Source: Scheffersomyces stipitis CBS 6054
Lineage: Eukaryota; Ascomycota; Pichiomycetes; Serinales; Debaryomycetaceae
Length of the DNA: 64,000 nt
Assembly: GCF_000209165.1 (NCBI RefSeq)
Contig: NC_009047.1
Coordinates: forward strand, 992,001-1,056,000
Direction: 5' to 3'
The notes under the pieces are model-generated. The model did no database searches. It saw only the letters and a list, made by a program, of their open reading frames with translations, and had not been told where the DNA came from. Positions within the stretch are counted from its first letter, which is position 1. The number at the start of each line of letters is the position of its first letter. This document shows positions 1-9,740 of this stretch, one piece after another. The translations under genes were made by a program, and so were the position numbers.

Positions 1-461
1 CTCCGAAGGATTTGGAGAAGATGAAGTCGAATATCAGTTTCCGAACTGTAGGCTCTCTTACGCCGTTCAAGCACAGCAAGACTGAAAATAAGATAGGCGG
101 TAATAAGGACATTGACAAGCGCTTCTCCAAGCTCATGAAGAAGGACGAGAAGTTGAGAACAAAGGAAGGCTTGCTCAAGAAAAAGGTAATGTCGAAAAGT
201 TCGACAAGCTTGAATGAAATTGGCCAATCCACCGCTTCGTCAATAATGTCGAAGAGTACAACGCAACCCAAGAAGCACCATGGTTTGTTCCATCGCAGCC
301 ACAAGAAGAAAGACACAGATGATTCTTCGTTAGAATCTACAAAATTAAGCAGAACACAGTCTACAACTGCCAGTATAGAATCCGCACACAGCTCGTCTGA
401 AGCCACTATCGCGACTACTAGTGGGAAGAAGAAGCACGGCTTTTTCAGTATCGGTCGCTAG
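1..461 (+). CDS. C-terminal part of a basic, serine-rich protein (5' end outside window)
   Basis: The reading frame is already open at base 3 and ends at the TAG at 459-461, so only the last ~153 residues are present. A TTG and an ATG near the left edge are internal codons, not a supported start. The visible part is rich in Lys, Ser and Thr and has three Lys/His-rich patches, ending in a KKKHGFF-type tail. There is no recognisable domain, membrane segment or catalytic motif. The composition suggests a disordered, phosphorylated tail of a larger protein, perhaps cytoskeletal or membrane-associated, but that is a guess. I do not recognise the gene. Confidence 0.7.
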   Translation, partial: PKDLEKMKSNISFRTVGSLTPFKHSKTENKIGGNKDIDKRFSKLMKKDEKLRTKEGLLKKKVMSKSSTSLNEIGQSTASSIMSKSTTQPKKHHGLFHRSHKKKDTDDSSLESTKLSRTQSTTASIESAHSSSEATIATTSGKKKHGFFSIGR

Positions 462-1267
462 TGCTGTCTGATTTTATAAAAAAGATGTAATACTCGACAC
501 ATTAATTAATGTATCAATGATAATAGCCAAAGTTTAAGCTAATTGTAATTGAAGCGTGTAGAATCGAGTAAATGGAGCAGGTTTAGATTCAAGAACCTTA
601 GTCGATGTGTTTGATGATCTTCTTCATTATATGATATTGTTCTCTGCTTTTATGTCCAAAATACGGTGTATTTCCATTAGAATTCAATGGTATTTAGGTA
701 TTTTTTTTCTCTTCTATTCTGTCCATCATCTAGTATGCTATTGCGCTATTGCTATTTTGCAACCACAACTTAATTTATTTTTTCAGGTACAATTAATCTT
801 ACTTTACTTCGTAAGATAATTGCCTATATATAGAATACTCGATATAAAACCTATTCATACAAATACATGCCCACCGTTATTTTGAATTGGTGCTACTGCA
901 GTATATTTTCATATTTTGAATACGTCCGGAAAATATTCCAGAAATTCATCTAAATTGCAAAAAAATATGAAACCTAAAAGTCTTTTCTATTCAAGTTGAG
1001 AAAGAGCTGCTCTCTAATGCCTATCAATGGCAATGTCTTGGTATTTAATATACTCATTTCCACCGCTGTTGTATGTATTATCGTTACTGTTAGCTGAGAA
1101 TTGCGCTCGCCCAGTAAGGCTAGAATGTAGAGTGAAGAAACTACAAGGTCCGTCTAGTATATTGTCACAAAAATCTCCGGCACACTTCATTCACTAAAGG
1201 GAATATATTAATCAGAACATATATGAAATTGCAAAATTCTTATTCTCCTGATTTGGTGGTTTTCGCC

Positions 1268-1308
1268 CCCCTACCCCCTCCATTCCACATACATTCCTCG
1301 TTCCCCCT
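1268..1308 (+). promoter_or_regulatory. Cluster of three STRE-like CCCCT elements
   Basis: CCCCT occurs at 1268-1272, 1275-1279 and 1304-1308. CCCCT/AGGGG is the core of the stress response element bound by Msn2/Msn4-type zinc fingers. The cluster lies about 510-550 bp upstream of the aldo-keto reductase ATG, and that enzyme family is commonly stress-induced. The sites are seen; their function is inferred. Confidence 0.45.
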
Positions 1309-1624
1309 GCTCCTATTCGACAACGTCGAAGAACAGAATAACTAATTGTTCACGTGCGGTGCTCCAAGCTTTCAAAACTGAGGAATCACCAAAGGTATTT
1401 CTAAGGAATCCATACTTGTCATGACGTCCATTTTGCAGTGGGCTACAGTGGATTGGTAATCTGTTTTCTCGGAGATATCGCCACCACGATGTTTCCACCA
1501 AACCTAAGCCATACTGTTATTACTAAGCGGCACACTATTGAAGAAGTTAGTGGGAAGTTCGCGTACACTCCCGCAAGGTGGAGGACTGTGGGGGAGCCAC
1601 AGTGGTTTTTTTGAGATTCCAGGG

Positions 1625-1632
1625 TATAAATA
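1625..1632 (+). promoter_or_regulatory. TATA box of the aldo-keto reductase gene
   Basis: TATAAATA lies 184 nt upstream of the ATG at 1816, at a spacing normal for a yeast TATA-containing, inducible gene. Confidence 0.5.
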
Positions 1633-1815
1633 GTGAGGAATGTACGAATGGATGCCAAATGAATTGCAGCTTGTAGATTTGATATTCAAAGTCAATTGCT
1701 ATACCTGATCTAGTATCTGTAATTGTACCAAGTTTCAGCCTGTTTCTGAACTTATTTTGTATCTTTCCATCACATTTACCCCACATTTTGAAGTTTTTCA
1801 GTTTTTCACTCCGAA

Positions 1816-2700
1816 ATGGTTGCGCTCACTAACGACTCTGTAGTCTACACTTTGAACAACGGCGTCAAGATCCCAGCAATTGGCTTGGGTACCTGGCAAG
1901 CTTCTGCTCCTGGCCATGCCAGCAATGCCACTAAGGTAGCTTTGCAAAATGGCTACAGACACATTGACACTGCTGCCATCTACAAAAACGAAGAAGAAGT
2001 TGGTCAAGGACTCAAGGACTCTGGTCTCAAGAGAGAAGAAGTGTTCATTACCACCAAGTTGTGGAATGGAGACCACAAGAATGCTGCTAAGGCTTTGGAT
2101 GAGTCGTTGAAGAAGTTGGGTGTAGACTATGTTGATTTGTACTTAATCCACTGGCCTGTCTCCACTGATCCAGCTACTGGAAAAGATTACGAGGACTGGG
2201 ACTATGTAGACACATGGAAGCAGTTGCAAAAGTTGTACAAGGAAACCAAAAAGGTCAGAGCTATCGGAGTGTCCAACTTCACCAAGTCCAAGATAGAAAG
2301 ATTGTTGGCTGATCCAGAGGTAGATGTTGTTCCTGCTGTCAACCAAGTTGAGGCTCATCCCTTATTGACCCAGCCTGAATTGTACGACTACTTGAAGGAA
2401 AAGAACATTGTCATTGAAGCATATTCTCCTTTGGGATCTACAGATGCTCCATTATTCAAGAACGAGACGATCGCAGCCATTGCCAAGAAGAATGGAGTTG
2501 AACCAGGACATGTCTTGATCTCGTGGGCCGTACAAAGAAATACTGTCGTATTGCCAAAATCGGTCACCAACTCTAGAATTATCTCCAATTTGAAGACCTT
2601 CACTCTCCCTGAAGAAGACTTTGAAGCCTTGAACAAGTTGTCTGAAAAGGATGGTATTCACAGATGGGCTGACCCATCTTGGAACGACTTCAGCACTTAG
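1816..2700 (+). CDS. Aldo-keto reductase (GCY1/YPR1-type)
   Basis: A 294-residue protein with the full aldo-keto reductase TIM-barrel layout. The catalytic tetrad is visible as Asp51, Tyr56 (HIDTAAIY context), Lys81 (TTKLWN) and His112 (LIHWP). The family signature GVSNF is present, and a PKSV...R motif near residue 250 binds the NADPH 2'-phosphate. These enzymes reduce aldehydes and ketones with NADPH in the cytosol; the closest yeast relatives are glycerol dehydrogenase/carbonyl reductases such as Gcy1 and Ypr1. The substrate cannot be fixed from sequence; it does not look like the xylose reductase proper. The ATG at 1816 follows a TATA box and three CCCCT stress elements, so stress induction is likely. 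Confidence 0.92.
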   Translation: MVALTNDSVVYTLNNGVKIPAIGLGTWQASAPGHASNATKVALQNGYRHIDTAAIYKNEEEVGQGLKDSGLKREEVFITTKLWNGDHKNAAKALDESLKKLGVDYVDLYLIHWPVSTDPATGKDYEDWDYVDTWKQLQKLYKETKKVRAIGVSNFTKSKIERLLADPEVDVVPAVNQVEAHPLLTQPELYDYLKEKNIVIEAYSPLGSTDAPLFKNETIAAIAKKNGVEPGHVLISWAVQRNTVVLPKSVTNSRIISNLKTFTLPEEDFEALNKLSEKDGIHRWADPSWNDFST

Positions 2701-3164
2701 ATAGTGAAATAGATATCAATCTACAGAGTATCAGAGATTTGTTGTAGCAAATGAAATGGAGACGTAGAGTATATACATTTTAAGACTTCAAGTGTTACAA
2801 CTACAACAATCACTATATTCATCTACATTCAGACGTTTTCAACCTTCGAAGGAAGTACGGATTTCAGCTTGCGGAGTCCGAATATTTTCGCAAATATTAA
2901 CTTCTCCTATTGCGTATGCACATCGGAAGTATATCTTGAGCTGGAGAATCGCGCATGGAGCCGCTTCCGTATCAGGAAGTGTTAATATATAAAATTCAAC
3001 TCGTAAAAAGTCTGGGCAACCAGAAGCTGGAAAATTCCGATAATCTCTTCTTCAAACTAACAAAGAAATCATTAGGCTCCTTCCGAGAAACATACAAAGT
3101 TGAAGTTTTCTTTCGATGGAAAAAGTTCTCTGTAAGCTACATTCATTTCAGCTCTCTTTGTAAT
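2701..3164. other. Intergenic region, promoter of the acetyltransferase gene
   Basis: 464 bp. It contains a TATATAAAA at 2986-2994, about 175 nt before the chosen start at 3165. An in-frame ATG at 2955 lies upstream of this TATA and is therefore unlikely to be the start. Confidence 0.5.
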
Positions 3165-3863
3165 ATGTCTAACCCCACAGAAATCAATAAGGAATTGGTT
3201 GAGTACGCCTATGCCAACCTCAACAACTTGCCAAAGGGCGAAGAGTACGAGAAAATGATCCTGTCAGTCCCCTACGACTGTTTCAATCCAACTTTGCATA
3301 GAAGAAGAAACTTGGCTCATGAGTTGGCATTGGACTACGAGAAGATTAGAATGTCCCAGTTCGACTTTGACATCAAAGCGCATGCAAAAGCTCGTGTTGA
3401 GTATCTCAGGAAGATATTCGGAAAGATTGAAGACGATTTTTTTATTGAACCTCCTTTCAACGTGGATTACGGCTTCAATGTCTCTGTTGGCAAACATTTC
3501 TACGGTAACTTCAACATCACCTTTTTAGATTGCACTTTGATTAAAATCGGCGATCTGGTTATGGTTGGCCCCAACGTCTGCTTCACGACGGCAACTCACC
3601 CTACGGACCCACAGCAAAGACTCGACCACGTTGAGTATGCCAAACCTATTACAATTGGTAACAACGTCTGGATTGGTTCCAGCGCTACCATATTGCCTGA
3701 TGTGACAATTGGTGACGGGTGTGTGATTGGAGCAGGAGCAGTGGTGAACAAGAGTGTTCCCGCCAATACTGTTGTAGGAGGAGTTCCTGCTAGAGTTATC
3801 AGGAAGTTGAAACCGGCAGACAATGCTGACAGAGCTGCAGCCATTGCAGAAGTTTCTAAGTAG
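3165..3863 (+). CDS. Maltose/galactoside-type O-acetyltransferase (hexapeptide repeat)
   Basis: 232 residues from the ATG at 3165. The N-terminal segment (about 25-80) matches the maltose acetyltransferase domain, including the YDCFNPTL region. The rest is a left-handed beta-helix of hexapeptide repeats (IGDLVMVGPNV, IGNNVWIGSSATILPDVTIGDGCVIGAGAVV), closing with the VVGGVPARVIRKL signature. His145 in the THPTDPQQR loop is the expected catalytic histidine. Family members transfer acetyl from acetyl-CoA to sugars; the Saccharomyces counterpart is the uncharacterised YJL218W type. The frame stays open 70 codons upstream to an ATG at 2955, but that would place the start before the TATA box and add an unrelated segment, so the shorter form is preferred. 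The true acceptor is unknown. Confidence 0.88.
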   Translation: MSNPTEINKELVEYAYANLNNLPKGEEYEKMILSVPYDCFNPTLHRRRNLAHELALDYEKIRMSQFDFDIKAHAKARVEYLRKIFGKIEDDFFIEPPFNVDYGFNVSVGKHFYGNFNITFLDCTLIKIGDLVMVGPNVCFTTATHPTDPQQRLDHVEYAKPITIGNNVWIGSSATILPDVTIGDGCVIGAGAVVNKSVPANTVVGGVPARVIRKLKPADNADRAAAIAEVSK

Positions 3864-4047
3864 ACATTCGGTAGAAGTTTTAAGCAGGGAGTACAGATTA
3901 ATAAGATTGAATAGATAAGTTGATGATTTACTCCTTTATCTGTCTTTTGTTAAGCATATATATACTTTTATCATAATCAATATAACAGTATATCTACACG
4001 TTATCGCTATCTGTATAAGTATATCTAGTTCTATGATTCGATATTTT

Positions 4048-4053
4048 CACGTG
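4048..4053. promoter_or_regulatory. CACGTG site upstream of the Yip1-family gene
   Basis: TTCACGTGAC lies 95 nt before the ATG at 4148. CACGTG is the core bound by Cbf1 or other bHLH factors. It is seen only as a motif. Confidence 0.35.
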
Positions 4054-4147
4054 ACTTGGAGTGTGACTTGAATAACACCTGGACCGAACAATTAGCTTAG
4101 AGTTTACTTTTACTTTTGTCTTTATCAGTACATTCATATCTACAGAA

Positions 4148-5128
4148 ATGTCTTCCAATTGGACCCAGCCGTCGTATACACCGGCAGACGTAGACGATTT
4201 TATTATCGCCGATGACGACGATGAAGGCTCTACCCAGCATGGCAGTAGTGGCAGAAACGACTTAAACAGTACCAGTAACGGGATCAACGCAAGTAATAAT
4301 AACGGTAGCGGTGGAAGCAATATTTTCTCGCAGTTTGGCTTGTTGCCCAAAGTCGATTTATCACAGACATTTGCCCCTTTCACAAATTCATCCAACTTAC
4401 CGGGTAACAATCGAGTCAGAGAAAGACAGTACTCTGGGGGAGACACCTTGGACGAGCCGGTATGGGCCACTTTGAAACGTGACTTGCTCCAGATAGCTCG
4501 GAGATTGGGCATTGTTATCTGGCCCATGCAATTGGCCAAGTTAGCCAAGCAGCAGCAGCTGCGTTTAGTAGATTTCGCTGCCAGCAATGGAATTACTCTT
4601 CCGCCGCTGATTACCAACAATCGTAGAATCGACGTTAGCCATACCCCTGATGACGAGGAACAGGTAGCGGGCTTGGGCCTGAGTGTCTTCGTCAAGCAGG
4701 ACAACTTAGAGTGGGACTTATGGGGACCACTTATCTTTTCGTTGGTATTTTCGGTGACCTTAGGTCTCGCTGCTCCCAAACTGGAGACGAACCTGGTTTT
4801 TTCTGGTTCTTTTTCTTTTGTGTGGATTTTCTTCATAGTCATAGGCTTGAACATCCAGTTGTTGGGTGGATCAATTTCGTTTATGTCAGCTATCAGTGCT
4901 GCTGGTTACTCGATGTTTCCTATAGTTGTAGGTGCTCTTCTCTCCTGCTTGGTGTTGAAATGGAAGCTTATCCGCCTTGCTCTCATGCTCGTGCTAAACG
5001 TTTGGTCTATCTATGCTGGTGTCTTGAGCTTGGAGTGTTCGGGTGTGTTGCCCGGTAGAGTCACCCTAGCCATCTATCCGGTTGCACTTATGTACTCGAT
5101 CATGAGTTGGCTAGTGGTGATTACCTAG
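4148..5128 (+). CDS. YIP4: Yip1-domain membrane protein (YIP4/YIPF6-like)
   Basis: 326 residues. The first ~100 are hydrophilic, with an acidic DDFIIADDDDEG patch and a long Asn/Ser/Gly stretch. From about residue 100 comes the diagnostic EPVWATLKRDL...IVIWP segment, then WDLWGPLIF and about five hydrophobic spans up to the C-terminus. That arrangement is the Yip1 family, and the EPV...RDL plus WDLWGPL motifs point to the Yip4/YIPF6 branch. These proteins sit in Golgi membranes, bind prenylated Rab GTPases and help ER-Golgi traffic. The protein is longer than Saccharomyces Yip4 because of the extended N-terminal tail. A 286-codon antisense frame across it is a shadow. It converges with the protease gene, 105 bp apart. 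Confidence 0.82.
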   Translation: MSSNWTQPSYTPADVDDFIIADDDDEGSTQHGSSGRNDLNSTSNGINASNNNGSGGSNIFSQFGLLPKVDLSQTFAPFTNSSNLPGNNRVRERQYSGGDTLDEPVWATLKRDLLQIARRLGIVIWPMQLAKLAKQQQLRLVDFAASNGITLPPLITNNRRIDVSHTPDDEEQVAGLGLSVFVKQDNLEWDLWGPLIFSLVFSVTLGLAAPKLETNLVFSGSFSFVWIFFIVIGLNIQLLGGSISFMSAISAAGYSMFPIVVGALLSCLVLKWKLIRLALMLVLNVWSIYAGVLSLECSGVLPGRVTLAIYPVALMYSIMSWLVVIT

Positions 5129-5232
5129 CGATTAGTTAACCAATTAGATGTATATTATCGTAGTTCTATTTTCCAAACTATACGAATAACTGTTTTTATT
5201 TTTGAAAGTGTACTATGTGATTCTATAAAGGG

Positions 5233-6951
5233 TTAGATTAATACACAAACAAAAAGTGAAAGTATGACAGACATGAATACTGTGAACGATTTAGGTATCA
5301 ATGTACTAGTTCCGTTGTTCACATTATGGGATTTAGAATTGTTGGATTCTGTGGATGGTGCTGAGCTCGAGCTGCTGGTGTCAGAATTCACGATCGAGCT
5401 TGAAGACGTTTTGGTAGAGGTTGCAGACGAAACTAAAATCGTCGAAGAATGAGTTTGCTTCGAACGAACTGTAGATTTAGAGCTGTCAGTACTTTCATTG
5501 CTAGTAGTATTAGATTCTTTAGAATCCTTGGAGCCGCTGCTTTCGCTGGAGTCTGAACTTGATGGAGGATCAATGACTGCGGAAACATCAGAACCAACAA
5601 ACAGTGTATCCGTCAAGATGGATTCTTGTTTCAAGATCACTGAACTAACGTCAGCATCCACAAATCCAATCTGCTTCTTTTCCAAGTCGAAGACAGTGTA
5701 GAACTTGTTCAAGAACGAAGCCCCCAAAACCCAGTTGTTGTAACCGTCGATTCCCTGAATCTTCAGGGCACATAGCCCCTGTAAACCCGGCTGGTCGTAA
5801 CTGTCTCCCATGAAGAAAGAGGACGAAACTTCAAGCTGTCCGTCGTCGAGAGAAAAGAAGATGCTGCTGTTTTCTGTATTGCAGGGAAAGGCGTAGTTAC
5901 CTTTGCCATCCGTGACAAAAGTATTGCCAAAAAGGCTTTCGTGAAGAGCATCCGCGTCAGTAACAGGAAGAACAATGCCAGTGGTTCCTGTGTCTATAAT
6001 GGCCCCACGACTGTCGAAAGTGAAGGTTTTTTTGGCTGTTGAGTTAGTAGTATCCACCTGTGTTATATTTATCAACCAGTAGGCATTGTCGTTGTCTATG
6101 ACTTTAGTGTAGATTGTCTTTCCGGGGAAACTGTCGAGATAATTTTGGGCCCCTGCACCAAATATAACCATTCCGCCGAAATCATTTGGAAGAGGATCGA
6201 ACTCTTTGTTATTGGAATCAACGTGGGTGATCGTCTGGTTGTTTGACTTCAAGAATAATGCAAACATTTCCTTACTGATTCTGTTGCTGGCATAGTATTG
6301 GCTGACGATGTTTCTGACTGGGTCATTGTTGTTGGAAGATGAAATCCCAAGCAAGCCGCTGATAGCATAGCCTTTAAACATTTCTGGCGAATTGCTAGTC
6401 AATCCGATAGAAAGGTTGCTGAATTCAACTCTACTATTACCAAATGTCAATGAGAGATTGTTTTCTTCCAACGATACAATATCCCCAGCCACGGTTTCTC
6501 CCGTGTAAGACAAGTGAAAGTCTGACTCGGGCACAATAGAATCAGAAAAATCATCAAACTTGTTCACTCCCAGCTTGCTACAGCCATTCTCGGTACATGT
6601 TTCGTTGTAAAGCCATGTAATGGACGAGCCAGTGTCTAGAAGCAAGGCGAATTGGTCATTGTACTCGTTTCGCGAATCACTGATATTGGCATACAAATAG
6701 TAGATCGAACTGGCATTGTCCGTGAAAAGGTATTGGAGATTAACGTTGTCGATGAACACAGGTCCCTCTGTAGCATTCGACGAAGTCGCAACGTCCTTGT
6801 GGACAAGCGTGTCGATGTTTTCGTTTTTAATATTAGATTTCAAGTCGATGTCACTAGTGGATGGTAAATCGTCAACTCTGAAATCCTTGACGGGCCATAG
6901 AGCGTGGACAGCTCCAAGGTGAAGAAAACCCAACAAGAGGCTAACCTTCAT
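5233..6951 (-). CDS. Yapsin-like GPI-anchored aspartic protease
   Basis: 572 residues. Residues 1-17 are a signal peptide. Two catalytic motifs are clear: LLDTGSS with Asp106 and IIDTGTT with Asp320. The flap Tyr149 lies in the SYTG segment, and late motifs such as WVLGASFL and DLEKKQIGF complete a pepsin fold. From about residue 460 the chain becomes Ser/Thr-rich and ends in a hydrophobic tail (about 553-572) typical of GPI addition. This matches yapsins and Sap9/Sap10-type proteases, which act at the plasma membrane or wall and process surface proteins. No clear dibasic processing site precedes the catalytic domain, unlike classical yapsins. It lies in tandem with the adhesin gene and has a 2.8-kb upstream region. 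Which paralogue it is cannot be decided. Confidence 0.88.
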   Translation of the reverse strand: MKVSLLLGFLHLGAVHALWPVKDFRVDDLPSTSDIDLKSNIKNENIDTLVHKDVATSSNATEGPVFIDNVNLQYLFTDNASSIYYLYANISDSRNEYNDQFALLLDTGSSITWLYNETCTENGCSKLGVNKFDDFSDSIVPESDFHLSYTGETVAGDIVSLEENNLSLTFGNSRVEFSNLSIGLTSNSPEMFKGYAISGLLGISSSNNNDPVRNIVSQYYASNRISKEMFALFLKSNNQTITHVDSNNKEFDPLPNDFGGMVIFGAGAQNYLDSFPGKTIYTKVIDNDNAYWLINITQVDTTNSTAKKTFTFDSRGAIIDTGTTGIVLPVTDADALHESLFGNTFVTDGKGNYAFPCNTENSSIFFSLDDGQLEVSSSFFMGDSYDQPGLQGLCALKIQGIDGYNNWVLGASFLNKFYTVFDLEKKQIGFVDADVSSVILKQESILTDTLFVGSDVSAVIDPPSSSDSSESSGSKDSKESNTTSNESTDSSKSTVRSKQTHSSTILVSSATSTKTSSSSIVNSDTSSSSSAPSTESNNSKSHNVNNGTSTLIPKSFTVFMSVILSLFVCVLI

Positions 6952-9740
6952 GTTGTGAATGATATGATTGCAATCGACCTAAATCAAGACAATATAGAGA
7001 GAGCGAATTGATAAATATGAATAGGAATAAGGAAGTCTTTCGGTGCAAGAAAATGAAGGGCAGAAAAAGGCAGTTGTGAATAAAATGAGCAATAAGTTGA
7101 ATTAACGTGTCTGTAATCGTCGGTTATGTCATATAGCACAAATCTTTCTGTTCGAGCTCGCCTGACAAGACCACTTGAAAGGAACAGACCTTAACTAAGA
7201 AATGGAAAATGATATTGTATGGAGGCCAGAATAAATGGGCAACCGAGACGGATGTAGACCTTAATTTTTTTTTTGAATAGCCTGTAATTGAAAGCTATTT
7301 TTAGGCGTCTCTGAGAGACTAAACAAGAGACGAGTGAAGTGGAATGTCAGTCGCAGGCATCGGCCTATAGATTTGGATCTGGGCTGCTATTCAATCCCAC
7401 TTACTTGGCTATTGTGTCGGTCTGAGATCGAGCCCATTAAAGTTTTCCTAACTAATCGGCTGAGATTAACAGACAGAAATAGCGCTTAAAATCAACTCTT
7501 GAACAACTGGGCCATATTTTCTAGATAATATCTGCATACTCGAATAATATTTTCCTATTTGGGCACAATTATTTTTCTACATACACGTCTGCCTTAAAAT
7601 ACAAACAATAACAAAAACACAATACGAGATTTCCAGGATACTCACTCAACGATGGCGGGCTGCGACCGATAAATGAATTGCACGATGGTAATTAAGCAAT
7701 CTTCACTATGTAGTCGGCACTTGGTAACAGAAGAGAATGCAATCGTCTTCAATCCGCTTGCCCAATCATCTCATGCAATTTTTAAGGTACCATCAATATT
7801 TTGACCACTTTAGTACAAATAGTTCTTCGCGCAAATACCATTATTATCAGGCTGCTGAACTTTCCAAATGAATTTTGGAATATAAACATTGAGTAGTGAA
7901 CCAGTTATACGATACGATATTTTCTTCGGATGTGTCTTTTGTTGTTTTGTTCTTCATCTTTATATTCCTCTATTATGTTTGTAAAATTTCCCGACTCTTT
8001 TCTAATGCATCACCACACGTCTGCCTTTCAAATTTCTATCGCACCGCGTGTATTTTTGTGCAAGTAGAAACAAAAATATCTATTGTTCACCACACATCAC
8101 AGTTGCAACTGTCCATGAAAGGAAATGCGAATCGATTGGAACAAGCTGAAAAAAATACGAATAAAACAAACAATAGTTGTCTATGCATATTTCAGCACTG
8201 AGCACGAGGACCCTCTAAGAATGAGCTAAGTGCTTGTGTAATAGCGAAGAACCGTGGTATCGATAAAGTAGTCTTTCAGCCGCCAATTGGGGGAATTTCG
8301 TATCTAACAATTGACCGTATCGAGTCTCTACAACATGAGACAAAGCTCCGGAATTTGATGCAAAATCAAATTTTTTGCTTTAACTTAATGAAGTCCGATA
8401 ATTAACGATACGACATTAGAGTTTCTTTTGTTTCATAGTAGCTCAAATGTGCTCTCTTTTTTATTTGAAGTTTTGCTTGGGCCCCAAAAATATTCTTCAC
8501 AACAATTATATAATGGTTTCTATGATATCCAAATGTACTGAGTAGCACACTACAATTCATAACAGCTTCTCCCAGTATGTCAGAATTAACCGTAATAGTA
8601 TTAGAGACAGCCCAATTGGTCTTGATGGCTTGAGCCGTTGGTCAGAAATCAGAGTGAAACCTAGAATATAAACGTTTTGTTGAGGAAAGTGAACAATTCA
8701 AGCGAAGAGATCTCGTCATCATTCCGTAGTGTATATTTGAGTGGATAATTATAAGCGATCCATAATTTTAACCTGGGCCTTCCAGAGCGAGTTATCTTGA
8801 AACTAAAATTAACTACCTACTTCCGTACTGAAAAATATAATCGGGATAACTGACAGCGGCTAAGATGCTAAACCATTACAGGCAGTAACAGAAACTGGCA
8901 CACACATGGGCAGAAATACAGTTATTCCTTTTCCACTTGCGTAGTCAGTTGTGGTGATGTTCAGCGCTATTGGAAAGTCGGAAAAAAGGCTAAAATGGAT
9001 AATGACTTGGCATATTTTCTGGGTAGCTTCTCTTGCCGTATTATTTGATTATTATTAATTTGCGCTTAGAGAGAGACTTAATTCATATCTTAACACACAT
9101 GCTGTATCACGAAAAATCTAACGGCAAACAAGATTCCTTGGGAACATGTTCATGAACGCTAGCCTAATATGGTAGATATAATCAATATTTTGCCGACACA
9201 AATACTGAGGCTAGTGCTCAGTTGAAGATATTCACAACACTAAACCACTTCATGCCCTACACCAAGTCTACTGGTGGATAGTTTCATACGCGTAAACTTG
9301 TCAATTTAGTATCGCTCTATAGCCAGTTTCCTCTATTTTGAATGTGAGCTATATTGTCTTTATTCTTTTCCCAAATCCGTCACTCAATTAGATATCTATG
9401 TCGTGAGTGTATTGGGTAACTTGTACGTTATTATGTCCACTTATATTTGACTTTTTTCGTTCAAATTATGCCACAGAATGCGCTAACCCGCAATCACTAC
9501 AATGTGCTTATGTTATTAATATATTAAACCAGTTTATATATTTATATAATGATCCTAGTACAATGACAAATGCCATTGAAACTTCTATAAGAAAACGGGG
9601 CAATAATTTATTTTACATGGATGAAGTCAAGAATGGGAAATATGCAAAAATGAAGTTAAACATCTTCGGAGAAGTCTAACGAAGTAGATTTAGAAAAGAA
9701 TTTAAATTGTCGAAGTGAAGAAATGAACCGTTTAGTTTGT
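6952..9740. other. 2.8-kb intergenic region upstream of the protease
   Basis: Lies between the protease start and the adhesin's 3' end. It is AT-rich with many homopolymer runs. The open frames inside (7896-8201, 9407-9679) are Phe/Ile-rich, lack normal codon use and match nothing I recognise. No tRNA, LTR or other element was found. It probably acts as a long regulatory region for the protease plus the adhesin 3' UTR. Confidence 0.5.

Larger units (their letters stand above)
462..1815. other. Intergenic region and promoter of the aldo-keto reductase gene
   Basis: 1.35 kb between the left-edge gene and the aldo-keto reductase. Open frames here (for example 607-819) are short, T-rich and start without ATG support, so I see no gene. 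The right half holds plausible promoter elements: three CCCCT stress elements at 1268-1308, a CACGTG at 1351-1356 and a TATAAATA at 1625-1632. Confidence 0.6.

Noticed and set aside
2955..3164. N-terminal extension of the acetyltransferase
   Set aside because: An in-frame ATG exists, but the extension has no family similarity and the TATA box lies inside it.
3994..4854. 286-codon minus frame over the Yip1-family gene
   Set aside because: Shadow of the + gene, whose domain and membrane spans are clear.
7896..9679. Short frames (7896-8201, 9407-9679) in the protease upstream region
   Set aside because: AT-driven composition and no motif or codon bias.
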